From CBDDCQ01 sp965226285 (lineage in GTDB: Bacteria; Bacteroidota; Bacteroidia; Flavobacteriales; Ichthyobacteriaceae), in assembly GCA_965226285.1 (NCBI GenBank), contig CBDDCQ010000006.1, positions 496,001 to 560,000 of the forward strand: a DNA stretch of 64,000 nucleotides. Reading direction: 5' to 3'. Position numbers and translations under genes: made by a program. This document shows positions 63,898 through 64,000 of the stretch, piece by piece (positions within the stretch are counted from its first letter, which is position 1; each line of letters starts with the position of its first letter). Below the pieces are notes generated by a model. It searched no databases. It had not been told where the DNA came from and saw only the letters and a program-made list of their open reading frames with translations.

Positions 63898-64000
63898 GAC
63901 TTATGTGTATTTTTATTCTTTTAATTCGTTTTTTGTCTAGGGTTTCCACCTTAAATGTATATTTATGAAATTTTATCTCTTGCTCAACGTTAGGAAAATC
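63881..64000 (-). CDS. gldE: GldE (CNNM/CorC-type membrane protein), C-terminal end
   Basis: Runs off the window. The last 39 codons encode the end of a CorC_HlyC transporter-associated domain (IKFHKYTFKVETLDKKRIKR, then IKIHIS). The stop TAA at 63881-63883 overlaps the gldD start by 17 nt. Together with the internal fragment at 62034-62419 it identifies the gene as GldE-like. Confidence 0.8.
   Translation of the reverse strand, partial: DFPNVEQEIKFHKYTFKVETLDKKRIKRIKIHISHEENS

Overview
This is an AT-rich chromosomal window from a Gram-negative member of the Bacteroidota, most likely a flavobacterium-like lineage (inference). The evidence is: Bacteroidota promoter boxes (TAnnTTTG, several with TTG 19-20 nt upstream), lipoproteins with Cys-Ser-Lys-Asp/Glu starts typical of surface-exported lipoproteins, gliding-associated genes (GldA-like ABC ATPase, GldD, GldE), LpxB, and Bacteroidota-specific families (DUF1599, GYDIA-type GHMP kinase, DoxX/BT_3928-like protein).

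Layout. 1-15430: a tandem family of BspA-like surface lipoproteins, each built from a lipoprotein signal, an N-terminal beta domain, a variable number of ~95-residue beta modules and a C-terminal array of 23-residue leucine-rich repeats. One copy is cut by the window edge, one is a pseudogene and three are intact. A broken sixth copy lies at 25129-28228. 15662-15743: tRNA-Leu(CAA). 16017-21055 (minus): pgi, gldA-like, truA and an MsbA-like exporter. 21714-24786 (plus): pdxJ, hydrolase, rsmI and GHMP kinase. 28613-36199: phosphoesterase, mutY, lpxB, dusB, folE, cysS and pepP. 36166-38416: an imperfect tandem duplication of a lipoprotein plus metallo-hydrolase unit. 38624-41758 (minus): recQ and a TlpA-like lipoprotein. 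45558-49492: a small lipoprotein, then a minus-strand DUF1599 / DoxX / peptide permease / tpiA operon.

The most interesting functional locus is 41910-45315 (minus): a three-gene, translationally coupled operon encoding a MotA/TolQ-like protein with a long coiled-coil tail, a MotB/OmpA-like protein, and a protein that joins an HNH nuclease domain to a PIN nuclease domain. The first two match ZorA and ZorB of Zorya anti-phage systems. The HNH-PIN fusion is the likely effector and is unlike the Zorya effectors I know.

49778-63336 is a surface polysaccharide/glycan cluster: a GT2 transferase, an epimerase, all activities needed for GDP-D-glycero-alpha-D-manno-heptose (GmhA, HddA, and a fused HddC-GmhB), two GT8 copies, an EpsG/Wzy-like membrane protein, two GT4 copies and a methyltransferase. 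It is heavily rearranged. Fragments of the GT4, methyltransferase, EpsG, gldD and gldE genes are spliced together between 60149 and 62620, and the same GT4 3' end, which carries a promoter, recurs four times. The intact gldD and the end of gldE close the window on the minus strand.

All functional calls rest on motifs read by eye. No database search was run.
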